A stretch of DNA of 64,000 nucleotides from an uncultured Burkholderiaceae bacterium (GTDB taxonomy: Bacteria > Pseudomonadota > Gammaproteobacteria > Burkholderiales > Burkholderiaceae): positions 36,948-100,947 of the forward strand of contig CALMPB010000342.1 in NCBI GenBank assembly GCA_937871985.1. Direction: 5' to 3'. The notes under the pieces were generated by a model that was not told the origin of the DNA, did no database searches, and was given only the letters and a program-made list of their open reading frames with translations. The position numbers and the translations under genes were made by a program. Each line of letters opens with the position of its first letter. Position 1 is the stretch's first letter. Positions 18,401 to 26,241 of the stretch are shown piece after piece.

Positions 18401-19120
18401 ATGGCGAAAGAAAAACTGGTTTTGCTTCCGGGCCTGTTGTGCGATGAAGCGGTGTGGGTCGATCAGCGCGAAGCGCTGGCCTCGCGCGCCGACACCTTCG
18501 TTCCCGATTACAACGACCTCGATTCCATCGCCGGCATGGCGAAGAAGGTGCTCGAAACGGCGCCTTACCCCGAGTTCTCGCTGGCCGGCCACTCCATGGG
18601 CGGCCGGGTCGCGCTGGAGGTCGTCCGCCAGGCTCCGCAGCGCGTGCAGCGCCTGGCCTTGCTGGATACCGGCTACGAAGCGATTGCCAAAGGGCAGGCC
18701 GCCGAGGTCGAGCGCGACAAGCGCATGAAGCTTCTGGCCGTGGCGAAAGAGCAGGGCATGCGCGCCATGGGCGGGTTGTGGGCGCCGGGCATGGTGCATC
18801 CCGATCAGCTCGGCACGCCCTTGTATGAAGCCATCCTGGACATGATCGAGCGCCGCACGCCCATGCAGTTCGAAGCGCAGATCAGCGCGCTGCTGGTTCG
18901 CCCCGATGCCACGCCGGTGTTGCGGTCGCTGGCCTGCGCCACCGTGTTCATTTGCGGGCGCCAAGATTCGTGGAGCCCTTTGCCGCGTCACGAGGCCATG
19001 CTGAAGCTGGTGCCGCCGGGGCTTGGCTCCCTGCATGCCATCGAAGACTGCGGCCACATGTCGACCATGGAAAAGCCGCAGGCCGTGTCGGACGTTCTGG
19101 CGCGGTGGCTGGGCGCGTAG
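18401..19120 (+). CDS. Alpha/beta hydrolase of unknown substrate
   Basis: 239-residue alpha/beta-hydrolase. Nucleophile elbow GHSMGGRVA near residue 66 (Ser), a catalytic Asp in ICGRQDSW near 188 and catalytic His in EDCGHMSTME near 215. It lies 15 bases after galD and 80 bases before the next gene in the same direction, so it belongs to the gal operon. A role in opening a lactone or ester intermediate (for example a pyrone dicarboxylate or an aryl ester) is possible, but it is not LigI, which is an amidohydrolase-family enzyme. Substrate not assignable from sequence. Confidence 0.75.
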   Translation: MAKEKLVLLPGLLCDEAVWVDQREALASRADTFVPDYNDLDSIAGMAKKVLETAPYPEFSLAGHSMGGRVALEVVRQAPQRVQRLALLDTGYEAIAKGQAAEVERDKRMKLLAVAKEQGMRAMGGLWAPGMVHPDQLGTPLYEAILDMIERRTPMQFEAQISALLVRPDATPVLRSLACATVFICGRQDSWSPLPRHEAMLKLVPPGLGSLHAIEDCGHMSTMEKPQAVSDVLARWLGA

Positions 19121-19202
19121 CGCATGTATGGGCGTGGCCGCACCGTGAACGGTTCGGGTGCGCAGCGCCCGGGCATGGAATATAAAGAACAAGGATGAAC
19201 TC

Positions 19203-19649
19203 ATGAGCAATATCGAATCTTCGGAAGGACTCGCCGCGGTTCAGACGGCATGCCGGGAACTGGTGGCGCGATCGGCCTATTGCGTCGATCAGCAGGACTA
19301 CCAGGCCTTTGCCGACCTGTTTGCCGAGGATGGCCGCCTGGCGCGTCCGGGCGGCGCCTGGCTGGACGGGCGCGCCGCAATCCTGGCTTCCTACCAGGGC
19401 CGGCCCGCCGATCGCATTACCCGGCACGTGGTCGGCAATACCGTGTTCATCGAGACCCAGGCCGGCTCGGCCAAGGCGGTGAGCTACCTGGTGCTGTGGA
19501 GCACCAGCGCCGGCGAAGCCGTCGAAGCCTTCGGCCGCAAGGCCAATGCGCGCCAGGTGCTGGGCGAGTTCCACGACAGTTTCGTCAAGACGGAACAAGG
19601 CTGGCGGATCGCCCAGCGCGAAGCCGAATTCATCATGTACAAGGATTAA
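19203..19649 (+). CDS. SnoaL-like / NTF2-fold protein
   Basis: 148 residues with the NTF2-like signature of polyketide-cyclase/aromatic dioxygenase beta-subunit folds: ARSAYCVDQQDYQAFADLFAEDGRL near 22-46 and a C-terminal KTEQGWRIAQREAEFI. Such proteins are often isomerases, dehydratases or small ligand-binding partners. It sits between the hydrolase and a dehydrogenase in the gal operon, 4 bases ahead of the latter, so it probably acts on the same substrate series. No catalytic residues can be named. Confidence 0.75.
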   Translation: MSNIESSEGLAAVQTACRELVARSAYCVDQQDYQAFADLFAEDGRLARPGGAWLDGRAAILASYQGRPADRITRHVVGNTVFIETQAGSAKAVSYLVLWSTSAGEAVEAFGRKANARQVLGEFHDSFVKTEQGWRIAQREAEFIMYKD

Positions 19650-19653
19650 TGAA

Positions 19654-20571
19654 ATGAGCGCGACGCTTCCAACATTGAACAGCATTGCCCTGGTGGGCTT
19701 CGGCGAAGCCGGCACCCTGCTGGCCGAGGGCTGCGTCAAGGCCGGCGCCAAGGTATCCACGTTCGACATCAAGGTTGGCGATGCGGCCCTGCGTCCGGCC
19801 CTGGCCGAACGCGCCAAGGCCCTGGGCGTGGTGCTGCACGACAGTCTCGAAAGCGCGGTGCGTGGCGCGGATCTCGTCATTTCCGCGGTAACGGCCAGTT
19901 CCGCCCGCGCGGCGGCCGAGGCCGCCGCCGAGTTCCTGAAACCGGGCCAGTATTTCATGGACATCAATTCGGTGTCGCCGGCCACCAAGGACATCGACCG
20001 CGACGCCATCGAGCGTTCCGGAGCCTTCTACGTGGAGTCCGCCGTCATGGCGCCGGTGCCTCCTTATGGGCTGAAGGTGCCCATGCTGCTGGGCGGCGAG
20101 CAGGCTGCCGCGCTGTCGGAAAGCCTGAACAAGCTGGGCTTGCGCACACGAGCGGTTGCCACCAGGGTGGGCGTGGCCTCGGCCATCAAGATGTGCCGCA
20201 GCGTCATGATCAAGGGCATCGAGGCCCTGACGGTGGAGTGCATGACCGCGGCTCGCAGCTACGGCGCCGAGAAGGAAGTGCTGGCTTCGCTGGCCGAAAC
20301 CTTTCCCGGCATGGGCTGGACGGACGATCTGCCCGATTACCTCATCAGCCGAGTCGCCGAACATGGCCGCCGCCGCGCCGCCGAGATGCGCGAAGTGGTC
20401 GAGACCTTGCAGGACGTCGATATTGCTCCGCTGATGTCCAGCGCCACGGCCCAGTTGCAGGACGGGTTCGTCGACCGCATGCAGGAGCTGGGCATTGCTT
20501 ACCCCGTCGGCGAGAAATTCGTCTGGCCCCGGTTTGTCGATGCCATGCAAGGGAAGAAAAAGACCGATTGA
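19654..20571 (+). CDS. NAD(P)-dependent dehydrogenase, 6-phosphogluconate/beta-hydroxyacid type (DUF1932)
   Basis: 305 residues. N-terminal Rossmann motif ALVGFGEAGTLLAEG near 11-25, ADLVISAVTASSA near 70 and a substrate-site motif DINSVSPATKDID near 100, then a helical C-terminal half matching the DUF1932 domain (SVMIKGIEALTVECMTAA, catalytic-type Lys). Members of this group are dehydrogenases of small 3-hydroxyacids or related aromatic side-chain compounds. It may supply the alcohol-oxidising step for lignin-type side chains, since the next genes are a LigE/F-like transferase and a side-chain-cleaving cupin (inference). Confidence 0.72.
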   Translation: MSATLPTLNSIALVGFGEAGTLLAEGCVKAGAKVSTFDIKVGDAALRPALAERAKALGVVLHDSLESAVRGADLVISAVTASSARAAAEAAAEFLKPGQYFMDINSVSPATKDIDRDAIERSGAFYVESAVMAPVPPYGLKVPMLLGGEQAAALSESLNKLGLRTRAVATRVGVASAIKMCRSVMIKGIEALTVECMTAARSYGAEKEVLASLAETFPGMGWTDDLPDYLISRVAEHGRRRAAEMREVVETLQDVDIAPLMSSATAQLQDGFVDRMQELGIAYPVGEKFVWPRFVDAMQGKKKTD

Positions 20572-20701
20572 CGTGGCGGGCCGCGCTCAATATGATTGAC
20601 CGGATGAGTATTTGACTCAGAGTCAGGCGGATCAGAAGCGCGATCCGCCGGCGGCAATTTCTTCCCTCGGTCTCGAGCACCGGGGTTTCTCGGGATATCT
20701 G

Positions 20702-21481
20702 ATGAGCGAACCAAATTTTTCAACCGCCGGCCCTGGCATCCACTTGTTTCATGGCCTTGCCTCCACCTGTTCGAAAAAAGTGCGCCTGTGCTTGTATGAA
20801 AAGGGCATTCCCTTCGAAAGCCACATGCTGGATCTGCAGAAGTTCGAACAGCATCGGCCTGAATACCTTGCCATCAATCCGAACGGCGTGGTGCCCGCGC
20901 TATGGCACGAGGGGCGGCCCGTTGTCGAATCCTCCATCATCATCGAATACCTCGACGACTATTTTCCGCAAAACCCGCTGAAGCCGCAGGATCCCTACGA
21001 ACGCTACCAGATGCGCCTGTGGATCAAGTATTCGGACGAGGTCGCCTACAAGGCGGTTTACGCCCCGACCTGGCAAAAGCTCCGAGGCCGCGCATCGGAA
21101 GGCCTCGATTCGGAGAAACTGCGGGAAACGCTCTCGCGGATACCCACAAAAGAGCGGCGCGAGCGCTGGGAGAAGATGGCCCACGGCGGCTTCACCGAGG
21201 ATGAGTTGCGCGACGCGGTCGACAAGATGCAAAGCTGTTTGAATCAGGTCGAGTCGAACCTGGCCGAGCGCACGTGGCTCGGTGGAAGCACATATTCCCT
21301 GGCGGACATCGCGATCGTGCCGTTCATCGACCGCATCATGAATTTGCGGCCGGACTTCATGCCGGACGGTACGTATCCGCGCTTGAAAGAGTGGTACGGG
21401 CGTATGCGTGAGCGGCCCGCTTTCCAGAAGGCGTTTCAGTTCAAGGACGATCCCAGGGCGGCCGAACTGCCCAACCTTTGA
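20702..21481 (+). CDS. Glutathione S-transferase, LigE/LigF beta-etherase-like
   Basis: 259-residue GST. N-terminal thioredoxin-like domain with ASTCSKKVRLCLYEKGIPFE, the cis-Pro segment NPNGVVPALWHEG and VESSIIIEYLDDYFP. The C-terminal helical domain has YERYQMRLWIKYSDE and LGGSTYSLADIAIVPF. The YEKGI, KFEQHRPEYLAINPNG and EYLDD blocks resemble LigF-type beta-aryl-ether-cleaving enzymes more than housekeeping GSTs, as I remember those. A reaction at the alpha-keto side chain of a lignin-derived aryl ether would fit the neighbouring genes. Function on a real etherase substrate is inferred only. Confidence 0.72.
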   Translation: MSEPNFSTAGPGIHLFHGLASTCSKKVRLCLYEKGIPFESHMLDLQKFEQHRPEYLAINPNGVVPALWHEGRPVVESSIIIEYLDDYFPQNPLKPQDPYERYQMRLWIKYSDEVAYKAVYAPTWQKLRGRASEGLDSEKLRETLSRIPTKERRERWEKMAHGGFTEDELRDAVDKMQSCLNQVESNLAERTWLGGSTYSLADIAIVPFIDRIMNLRPDFMPDGTYPRLKEWYGRMRERPAFQKAFQFKDDPRAAELPNL

Positions 21482-21519
21482 CCTCACGCCAAAGTCTTGT
21501 CGATGGAAAGAGCGGCCTG

Positions 21520-21547
21520 GGGCCTGTTGACATGTGTCAACAGGCCC
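21520..21547. repeat. 28-base near-perfect palindrome (terminator or operator)
   Basis: GGGCCTGTTGACA and TGTCAACAGGCCC are perfect inverted arms of 13 bases separated by TG. It lies 38 bases after the GST stop and 105 bases before the cupin gene. No T-run follows, so it could be a hairpin terminator or an operator. Confidence 0.55.
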
Positions 21548-21652
21548 TGGCAACATCAATATGCGTTAAGCTTGTTTGCATCCTAAGTGGAAAATAAACC
21601 GTTCATACGCGGTTATCGCATCGCGCGCTGTTTTCATTACCAGGAGACCACT

Positions 21653-22186
21653 ATGGCCGACGCACCCACCACCGAATTCTGGAAAGACATCCCCGCCATT
21701 TCCGATGTGTTCAAGCCGGACGCCCTGCCCGAAGCTTATATCGCCAACGCCCCCACCGACGACGAACGCTATTACGTGCCTTTTTCCGACACGGTATCGT
21801 CCCGCCCTTTGTGGATTTCGCCCACCCAGAACAAATGGGCCGACATCCTCATGGCCAAGTCCGCCGGACTGGTCAATCGTCACTACCACCCGCACGAAGT
21901 TTTCGCCTACACCATCTCGGGCAAATGGGGCTACTTGGAGCATGAGTGGACCGCCACCGCCGGCGATTTCGTTTATGAAACGCCGGGCGAAGGCCATACG
22001 CTGGTCGCCTACGAGCACAAAGACCCCATGAAGACCTTCTTCATCGTCAAGGGCCCGCTGATCTGGCTGGACGACAAGGGCGAGGCCGCCGGTTATTTCG
22101 ATGTACACGACTACATCAAGATGTGCCGCGACCATTACGAAAAAGTCGGCATCGGCGCCGATTACATCGATACGCTGTTCCGATAG
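21653..22186 (+). CDS. Cupin dioxygenase, 2,4'-dihydroxyacetophenone dioxygenase-like
   Basis: 177-residue cupin, the size of the 2,4'-dihydroxyacetophenone dioxygenase (DAD) of the 4-hydroxyacetophenone pathway, which it resembles through most of its length. Cupin metal motif HYHPHEVFAYTISGKWGYLEHEW near 75-97 supplies two His and a Glu; a further His comes from PGEGHTLVAYE. DAD splits an alpha-hydroxyacetophenone into an aromatic acid plus formate. Here a methoxylated analogue would yield vanillate- or syringate-type acids, which the facing Rieske demethylases could take on (inference). CAGGAG precedes the ATG. Confidence 0.8.
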   Translation: MADAPTTEFWKDIPAISDVFKPDALPEAYIANAPTDDERYYVPFSDTVSSRPLWISPTQNKWADILMAKSAGLVNRHYHPHEVFAYTISGKWGYLEHEWTATAGDFVYETPGEGHTLVAYEHKDPMKTFFIVKGPLIWLDDKGEAAGYFDVHDYIKMCRDHYEKVGIGADYIDTLFR

Positions 22187-22224
22187 AGCCGCCGCGAAAG
22201 CCTGGATTCATTGCCGTGAAATGA

Positions 22225-22254
22225 ACAAACCCTCGGTGTTACGCGAGGGTTTGT
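22225..22254. terminator. Bidirectional hairpin between cupin and fdhA
   Basis: ACAAACCCTCG and CGAGGGTTTGT form a perfect 11-bp stem with an 8-base loop, placed between the convergent cupin and fdhA genes. There is only a short T-stretch in the arm itself. Confidence 0.65.
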
Positions 22255-22339
22255 CAATGGCCTGAGCAAGCAAGGCTTGCGGGCCTTGCTTTTTAACGGC
22301 ATGCCGCATGGCGGCACAGTGCAGGGTCTTATTTACCCC

Positions 22340-23551
22340 TTACGCCGCCTTGCGCAGATGCCCCAACTGGTTGTGCGGGTCGATGACGAATTTCTTGGGC
22401 GCGCCAAGGTCGAACTCGTGGTAGCCGCGCGGGGCATCGTCCAGCGTGATGACCTGCACGCCGACGACTTCGGCGATGTTGATGCGATCCCACAGAATGG
22501 CCTGCATGAGCGCGCGGTTGTACTTCATGACGGGCGTCTGGCCGGTGAAGAAGCTGTGCGATTTTGCCCAGCCCAGGCCGAAGCGCACGCTGAGCGAGCC
22601 GGTTTGCGCGGCCTTGTCGTGGGCGCCCGGATCTTCGGTGACATACAGGCCCGGAATGCCGATCTTGCCGGCGGCGCGGGTGATGTTCATGAGCGAGTTC
22701 AGCACGGTGGCGGGCGCTTCGGTTTGCGAGCCGCTATGGCCGTGGCCGCGCGCTTCGAAACCGACGGCATCGATGGCGCAGTCGACTTCTGGGGTGCCCA
22801 GGATGGCGGCGATCTGATCGCCCAGCGGGGTGTCGAGCGAGACGTCGACGACTTCGAAACCGACCTTTTTGGCATGCGCCAGGCGGTCGGCGTTGAGGTC
22901 GCCCACGATGACCACGGCCGCGCCGAGCAGGCGGGCGGAAGCCGCGGCCGCCAGGCCCACGGGGCCCGCGCCGGCCACGTAAACCGTGCTGCCTGGGCCT
23001 ACGCCGGCCGTGACGGCGCCGTGAAAGCCCGTGGGCAGGATGTCGGACAGGCAGGTGAGGTCGCGGATTTTCGAGATGGCCTGGTCTTTGTCGGGGAACT
23101 TGAGCAGGTTGAAATCGGCGTAGGGCACCATGACGTATTCGGCCTGGCCGCCGATCCAGCCGCCCATGTCGACGTAGCCGTAGGCGCCGCCGGCGCGCGA
23201 AGGATTGACGCTGAGGCAGACGCCGGTGTCTTGTTCTTTGCAGGTGCGGCAGCGTCCGCAGGCCACGTTGAAGGGCACCGAGACCAGGTCGCCTTTTTTC
23301 ATGTTTTCGACATCGCGGCCGACTTCAAGGACTTCGCCGGTGATTTCGTGGCCCAGGATGAGGCCGGCGGGAGCGGTTGTGCGTCCGCGCACCATGTGCT
23401 GATCCGAGCCGCAGATGTTGGTGGATAGAACCTTGAGGATCACACCATGGCCGGCGGTTTTGCCGGCGGGGGTGACCAGTTCGGGGAAGGGAATGGATTG
23501 AACCTCGACCTTGCCGGGTCCAACGTAAGCCACGCCTCGGTTTGACGCCAT
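22340..23551 (-). CDS. fdhA: Glutathione-independent formaldehyde dehydrogenase (zinc ADH family)
   Basis: NAD-dependent formaldehyde dehydrogenase, 403 residues, close to the 399 of Pseudomonas putida FdhA. Zinc-ADH motifs: STNICGSDQHMVRGRTT near 48 (catalytic zinc Cys and the FdhA-typical CGSDQHM), GHEITGEV near 68, structural-zinc cysteines CGRCRTCKEQDTGVC, and Rossmann VAGAGPVGLAAA near 175. The start at 23551 is chosen over the ATG two codons earlier because AAAGGAG is then 7 bases away. It lies 143 bases downstream of vanB on the same strand and would remove the formaldehyde made by Rieske O-demethylases. Confidence 0.92.
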   Translation of the reverse strand: MASNRGVAYVGPGKVEVQSIPFPELVTPAGKTAGHGVILKVLSTNICGSDQHMVRGRTTAPAGLILGHEITGEVLEVGRDVENMKKGDLVSVPFNVACGRCRTCKEQDTGVCLSVNPSRAGGAYGYVDMGGWIGGQAEYVMVPYADFNLLKFPDKDQAISKIRDLTCLSDILPTGFHGAVTAGVGPGSTVYVAGAGPVGLAAAASARLLGAAVVIVGDLNADRLAHAKKVGFEVVDVSLDTPLGDQIAAILGTPEVDCAIDAVGFEARGHGHSGSQTEAPATVLNSLMNITRAAGKIGIPGLYVTEDPGAHDKAAQTGSLSVRFGLGWAKSHSFFTGQTPVMKYNRALMQAILWDRINIAEVVGVQVITLDDAPRGYHEFDLGAPKKFVIDPHNQLGHLRKAA

Positions 23552-23694
23552 TTGCATGCTCCTTTGGGTTTCGTAACTACAGGCTTCGATGCCGTTGGGA
23601 CTGTCTTGTACAGTCCACTGAATGTTACTGGTTGGCGGGAAAAAATCAATAGTTGTTTACGCGGTATGGTTACTCTTTGTACGGCAGCGGCAGC

Positions 23695-24696
23695 CTATGG
23701 CGCAAGGATATCGGTTTGCGTCAGGTCGGGATCGCCGCGCCAGGGCGGTTCGATGGTTATGCTGCCTTGCGCCATGCGCGACACGCAGGTGCATATTTTG
23801 CCGCCTTGGACATGTTGTTCGTGAGTGAAGAAGACATCGCGGTGATCCGCCGTGCCGTCGGTTTCCAGCACATCGACGGCGCACAGCCCGCATTCGCCGC
23901 GGCGGCAGTTGGACACCATGGCAACGCCTGCTTCGGTCAGCGCATCGAGCATGGATTGCTCCGCCGGCACCTGGATCTCCAGGCCAAGCCGCGGCAAACG
24001 AACGGTGAAGTCCGCCGCGGGGTAGCGGCCGCTGGAGCCGAAGGTTTCGTAGCGCAGCCGGGAGCCCGCGCGTCCGGTTGCGAACCAGTGCGCGCGCACG
24101 GCTTCCATGAGGCCCATGGGGCCGCAAAGGTAGAGCTGGGCGGTGTCGGCCAGCGCGGCGATTTCGCCTGGAATGTCGATATGCTGGTTCCGGGCGGAAA
24201 CAAAAACGCGCAGCCGCTCGCCCAGCAATTCCTGCAGTTCGGCCAGATAGGCAAGTTCGGCTTCGGTGCGCGCGGCGTAGGCCATGTGCACGCCGGCGCC
24301 GCTGCCGACCAGCGCGCGGGCCACGCTCAGCAGGGGCGTAATGCCTATGCCGCCCGCAATCAGCAGATAGTGGCTGGAGCCGTAGACGGGCGCCAGGTCG
24401 GACGCCGGCGCGGTGGCCTTGAGGCGCGCGCCTTGCGCCAGCGACCACATATAGCGCGAACCGCCGCGGCTGTCCGGCACGTGCTTGACGGCGATGGTCG
24501 CGTTGGAGCCTTCGCAGCGCACGACGGAATACGAGCGCGAGTCGGGCTGGCCGTTGACCATGACCTGGACGTCGATGTGCGCGCCGGGTTCGGCGTGCAC
24601 GGCTTGCGCATAGTGCAATTGGAATTCCCGCACCGTGGGCGTGAGGTCGCGAACGGCCAGCACGGTGGTGTCGAACCAGGTGTCGTGGGTGCTCAT
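23695..24696 (-). CDS. vanB: Vanillate O-demethylase-type reductase (phthalate dioxygenase reductase family)
   Basis: Electron-transfer partner of VanA, 333 residues. FMN-binding domain (RSYSVVRCEG) near 65, NAD-binding domain (LIAGGIGITPLLSVAR near 118, YLCGPMGLMEAV near 210) and a C-terminal plant-type [2Fe-2S] ferredoxin with CRRGECGLCAVDV near 280 and a fourth Cys in ICTCVSR. The ATG overlaps the vanA stop in ATGA, so the pair is translationally coupled. The long open extension upstream lies inside vanA and is not used. Confidence 0.88.
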   Translation of the reverse strand: MSTHDTWFDTTVLAVRDLTPTVREFQLHYAQAVHAEPGAHIDVQVMVNGQPDSRSYSVVRCEGSNATIAVKHVPDSRGGSRYMWSLAQGARLKATAPASDLAPVYGSSHYLLIAGGIGITPLLSVARALVGSGAGVHMAYAARTEAELAYLAELQELLGERLRVFVSARNQHIDIPGEIAALADTAQLYLCGPMGLMEAVRAHWFATGRAGSRLRYETFGSSGRYPAADFTVRLPRLGLEIQVPAEQSMLDALTEAGVAMVSNCRRGECGLCAVDVLETDGTADHRDVFFTHEQHVQGGKICTCVSRMAQGSITIEPPWRGDPDLTQTDILAP

Positions 24697-25778
24697 GCGC
24701 CGACAGCCTCCTGCCGGGGAACGACGGTCGCGCGCGGCGCGCCGGACAGCTCTTTGTCCACCATGCCGTCGATCAGGCGCCTGGCCCACAGCGACCCCGC
24801 GTCGATGTTCAGGTTGTAGAACTCGCGGCCCGGGTTGGCGTCCATGGCGCGCTGCTGGGCCTCGATGATGGTTTCGTCCTCGAGCAGAATGCCGCGGGCC
24901 GCCTGCAGGACTTCGCGCGTGACGCGCTGTTCGCGCACCCGGTAGTTGCGCAGGTGGCACCAGAAGTAATAGCTGGTTTTTTCGGTGGACGGTGTGGGGA
25001 TGTGGATGACCCACATGCCCACGCCCTGGCTGCGGTCGCCCTGGGGCGCGCCGCTGCCCGCCGGGGCGACGCCGACATCCAGCAGTATGGTTGCCGGGGC
25101 CTTGAAATGGATGATCTGCCAGCGGTCGACCGGGCCGGGCTTGCCGAGCTGGGCGCCCCAGAAGGCGGGGGCTTCCTCGCCCAGCACCCAGCGGCGCACC
25201 GTGGCCGTGGTTTCGCCGTGCACGGCGTCGAAGGGGGCTTCGGCCAGCGCCTCGTTGCCGATGCTGGAGCCATGCACATAGGTCTCATGGGTAAGATCCA
25301 TGAGGTTGTCGAGAATGAGCCGGTAGTCGGCCTTGACTTCGACCATGCTGCCGTCGCCGGCCCAGGCAGCGTCGTCCATCCAGGGCAGGTCGGGCACCTT
25401 GGCGGGGTCGGCCAGGGCCGGGTCGCCTGGCCAGACCCACACGAAGCGGTGGCGCTCCACGATGGGGAAGGCGCGCACACAGGCCGACGGGTTGATGGTT
25501 TCCTGGCTGGGCATGTGGGTGCAGCGGCCGTCGGGGTTGAAGTGCATGCCGTGGTAGCCGCAGCGCACGTCGTCGCCCACCAGGGTGCCGAGCGACAGCG
25601 GCACCAGGCGATGCCAGCAGGCGTCGGCCAGCGCTACGGCCTTGCCGTCCTGCTTGCGGTAAAGCACCATTTGCTGGCCGCAGATGCTGCGGGCCAGCAG
25701 CGTGCGGCCGACTTCGGCATCCCAGGCGGCCACATACCAGGCGTTCAAGGGAAAGGTGGGACGCGGCGTCGACGTCAT
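24693..25778 (-). CDS. vanA: Vanillate O-demethylase-type Rieske oxygenase
   Basis: Rieske non-haem iron oxygenase, 361 residues, normal VanA length. N-terminal FPLNAWYVAAWDAEV is the VanA hallmark. Rieske ligands CWHRLVPLS and RCGYHGMHF lie near residues 50-75. The mononuclear iron site is in DNLMDLTHETYVH near 155 (two His), with the Asp in the last third. It removes the O-methyl group of vanillate, releasing formaldehyde. Starts 92 bases after ligA in the same direction. Relatives also demethylate syringate or 3-O-methylgallate, and sequence alone cannot separate these. Confidence 0.87.
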   Translation of the reverse strand: MTSTPRPTFPLNAWYVAAWDAEVGRTLLARSICGQQMVLYRKQDGKAVALADACWHRLVPLSLGTLVGDDVRCGYHGMHFNPDGRCTHMPSQETINPSACVRAFPIVERHRFVWVWPGDPALADPAKVPDLPWMDDAAWAGDGSMVEVKADYRLILDNLMDLTHETYVHGSSIGNEALAEAPFDAVHGETTATVRRWVLGEEAPAFWGAQLGKPGPVDRWQIIHFKAPATILLDVGVAPAGSGAPQGDRSQGVGMWVIHIPTPSTEKTSYYFWCHLRNYRVREQRVTREVLQAARGILLEDETIIEAQQRAMDANPGREFYNLNIDAGSLWARRLIDGMVDKELSGAPRATVVPRQEAVGA

Positions 25779-25870
25779 GCTTGTCTCCAGCGGGATTGTT
25801 GTTGGGTTTCGGCGGCCGGGCGCTGCCTGGCCGCCGGAGTTGATGCGCCATTCGGGCCCATGCCCGGGCA

Positions 25871-26230
25871 TTAGCGCGATTCGGGCACGCGGCGCGTCTG
25901 CATGAATGCTTCGAAGCTTTCGCCGCGCATCATGGCGTAGACCTCGAGATTGGTCTTGCGCGCCACGCGGGCGAATTTTTCCAGCACGAAGAAGTTGGCG
26001 CCGTATTGCACCAGGCCCAGCCAGTCCTGCTGGCGCAGGAGTTCTTTTTCGGTGTCGTTCAGCCCGGCCTCCTGCATGACGGCCTCGGGGTCGGCCAGAT
26101 AGCGTTCGCGCCATTCCTTGCCGATCATTTTCCAGAGAAAGCGGTTGAGCTTGAGCGTTTTGTTGCTGATGCGGATGTCGAAGGCATAGGTGCCGCCCAG
26201 TTGTTCGATGCCTTTCAGTTGCGGATTCAT
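25871..26230 (-). CDS. ligA: Extradiol dioxygenase small subunit (LigA domain; gallate-dioxygenase C-domain-like)
   Basis: Helical LigA-family subunit that caps the active site of the LigB-type catalytic subunit. 119 residues, shorter than LigA/PmdA (about 140-150). It starts KGIEQLGGTYAF and contains LNRFLWKMIGKEWRERYLADPEAVMQ, then DWLGLVQYGANFFVLEK and VYAMMRGESFEAF. This order resembles the C-terminal LigA domain of single-chain gallate dioxygenases (GalA/DesB) more than LigA of protocatechuate 4,5-dioxygenase, as I recall them. It begins 11 bases after ligB, so the two subunits should be made in equal amounts. Confidence 0.85.
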   Translation of the reverse strand: MNPQLKGIEQLGGTYAFDIRISNKTLKLNRFLWKMIGKEWRERYLADPEAVMQEAGLNDTEKELLRQQDWLGLVQYGANFFVLEKFARVARKTNLEVYAMMRGESFEAFMQTRRVPESR

Positions 26231-26241
26231 GGCTTGCTTCC

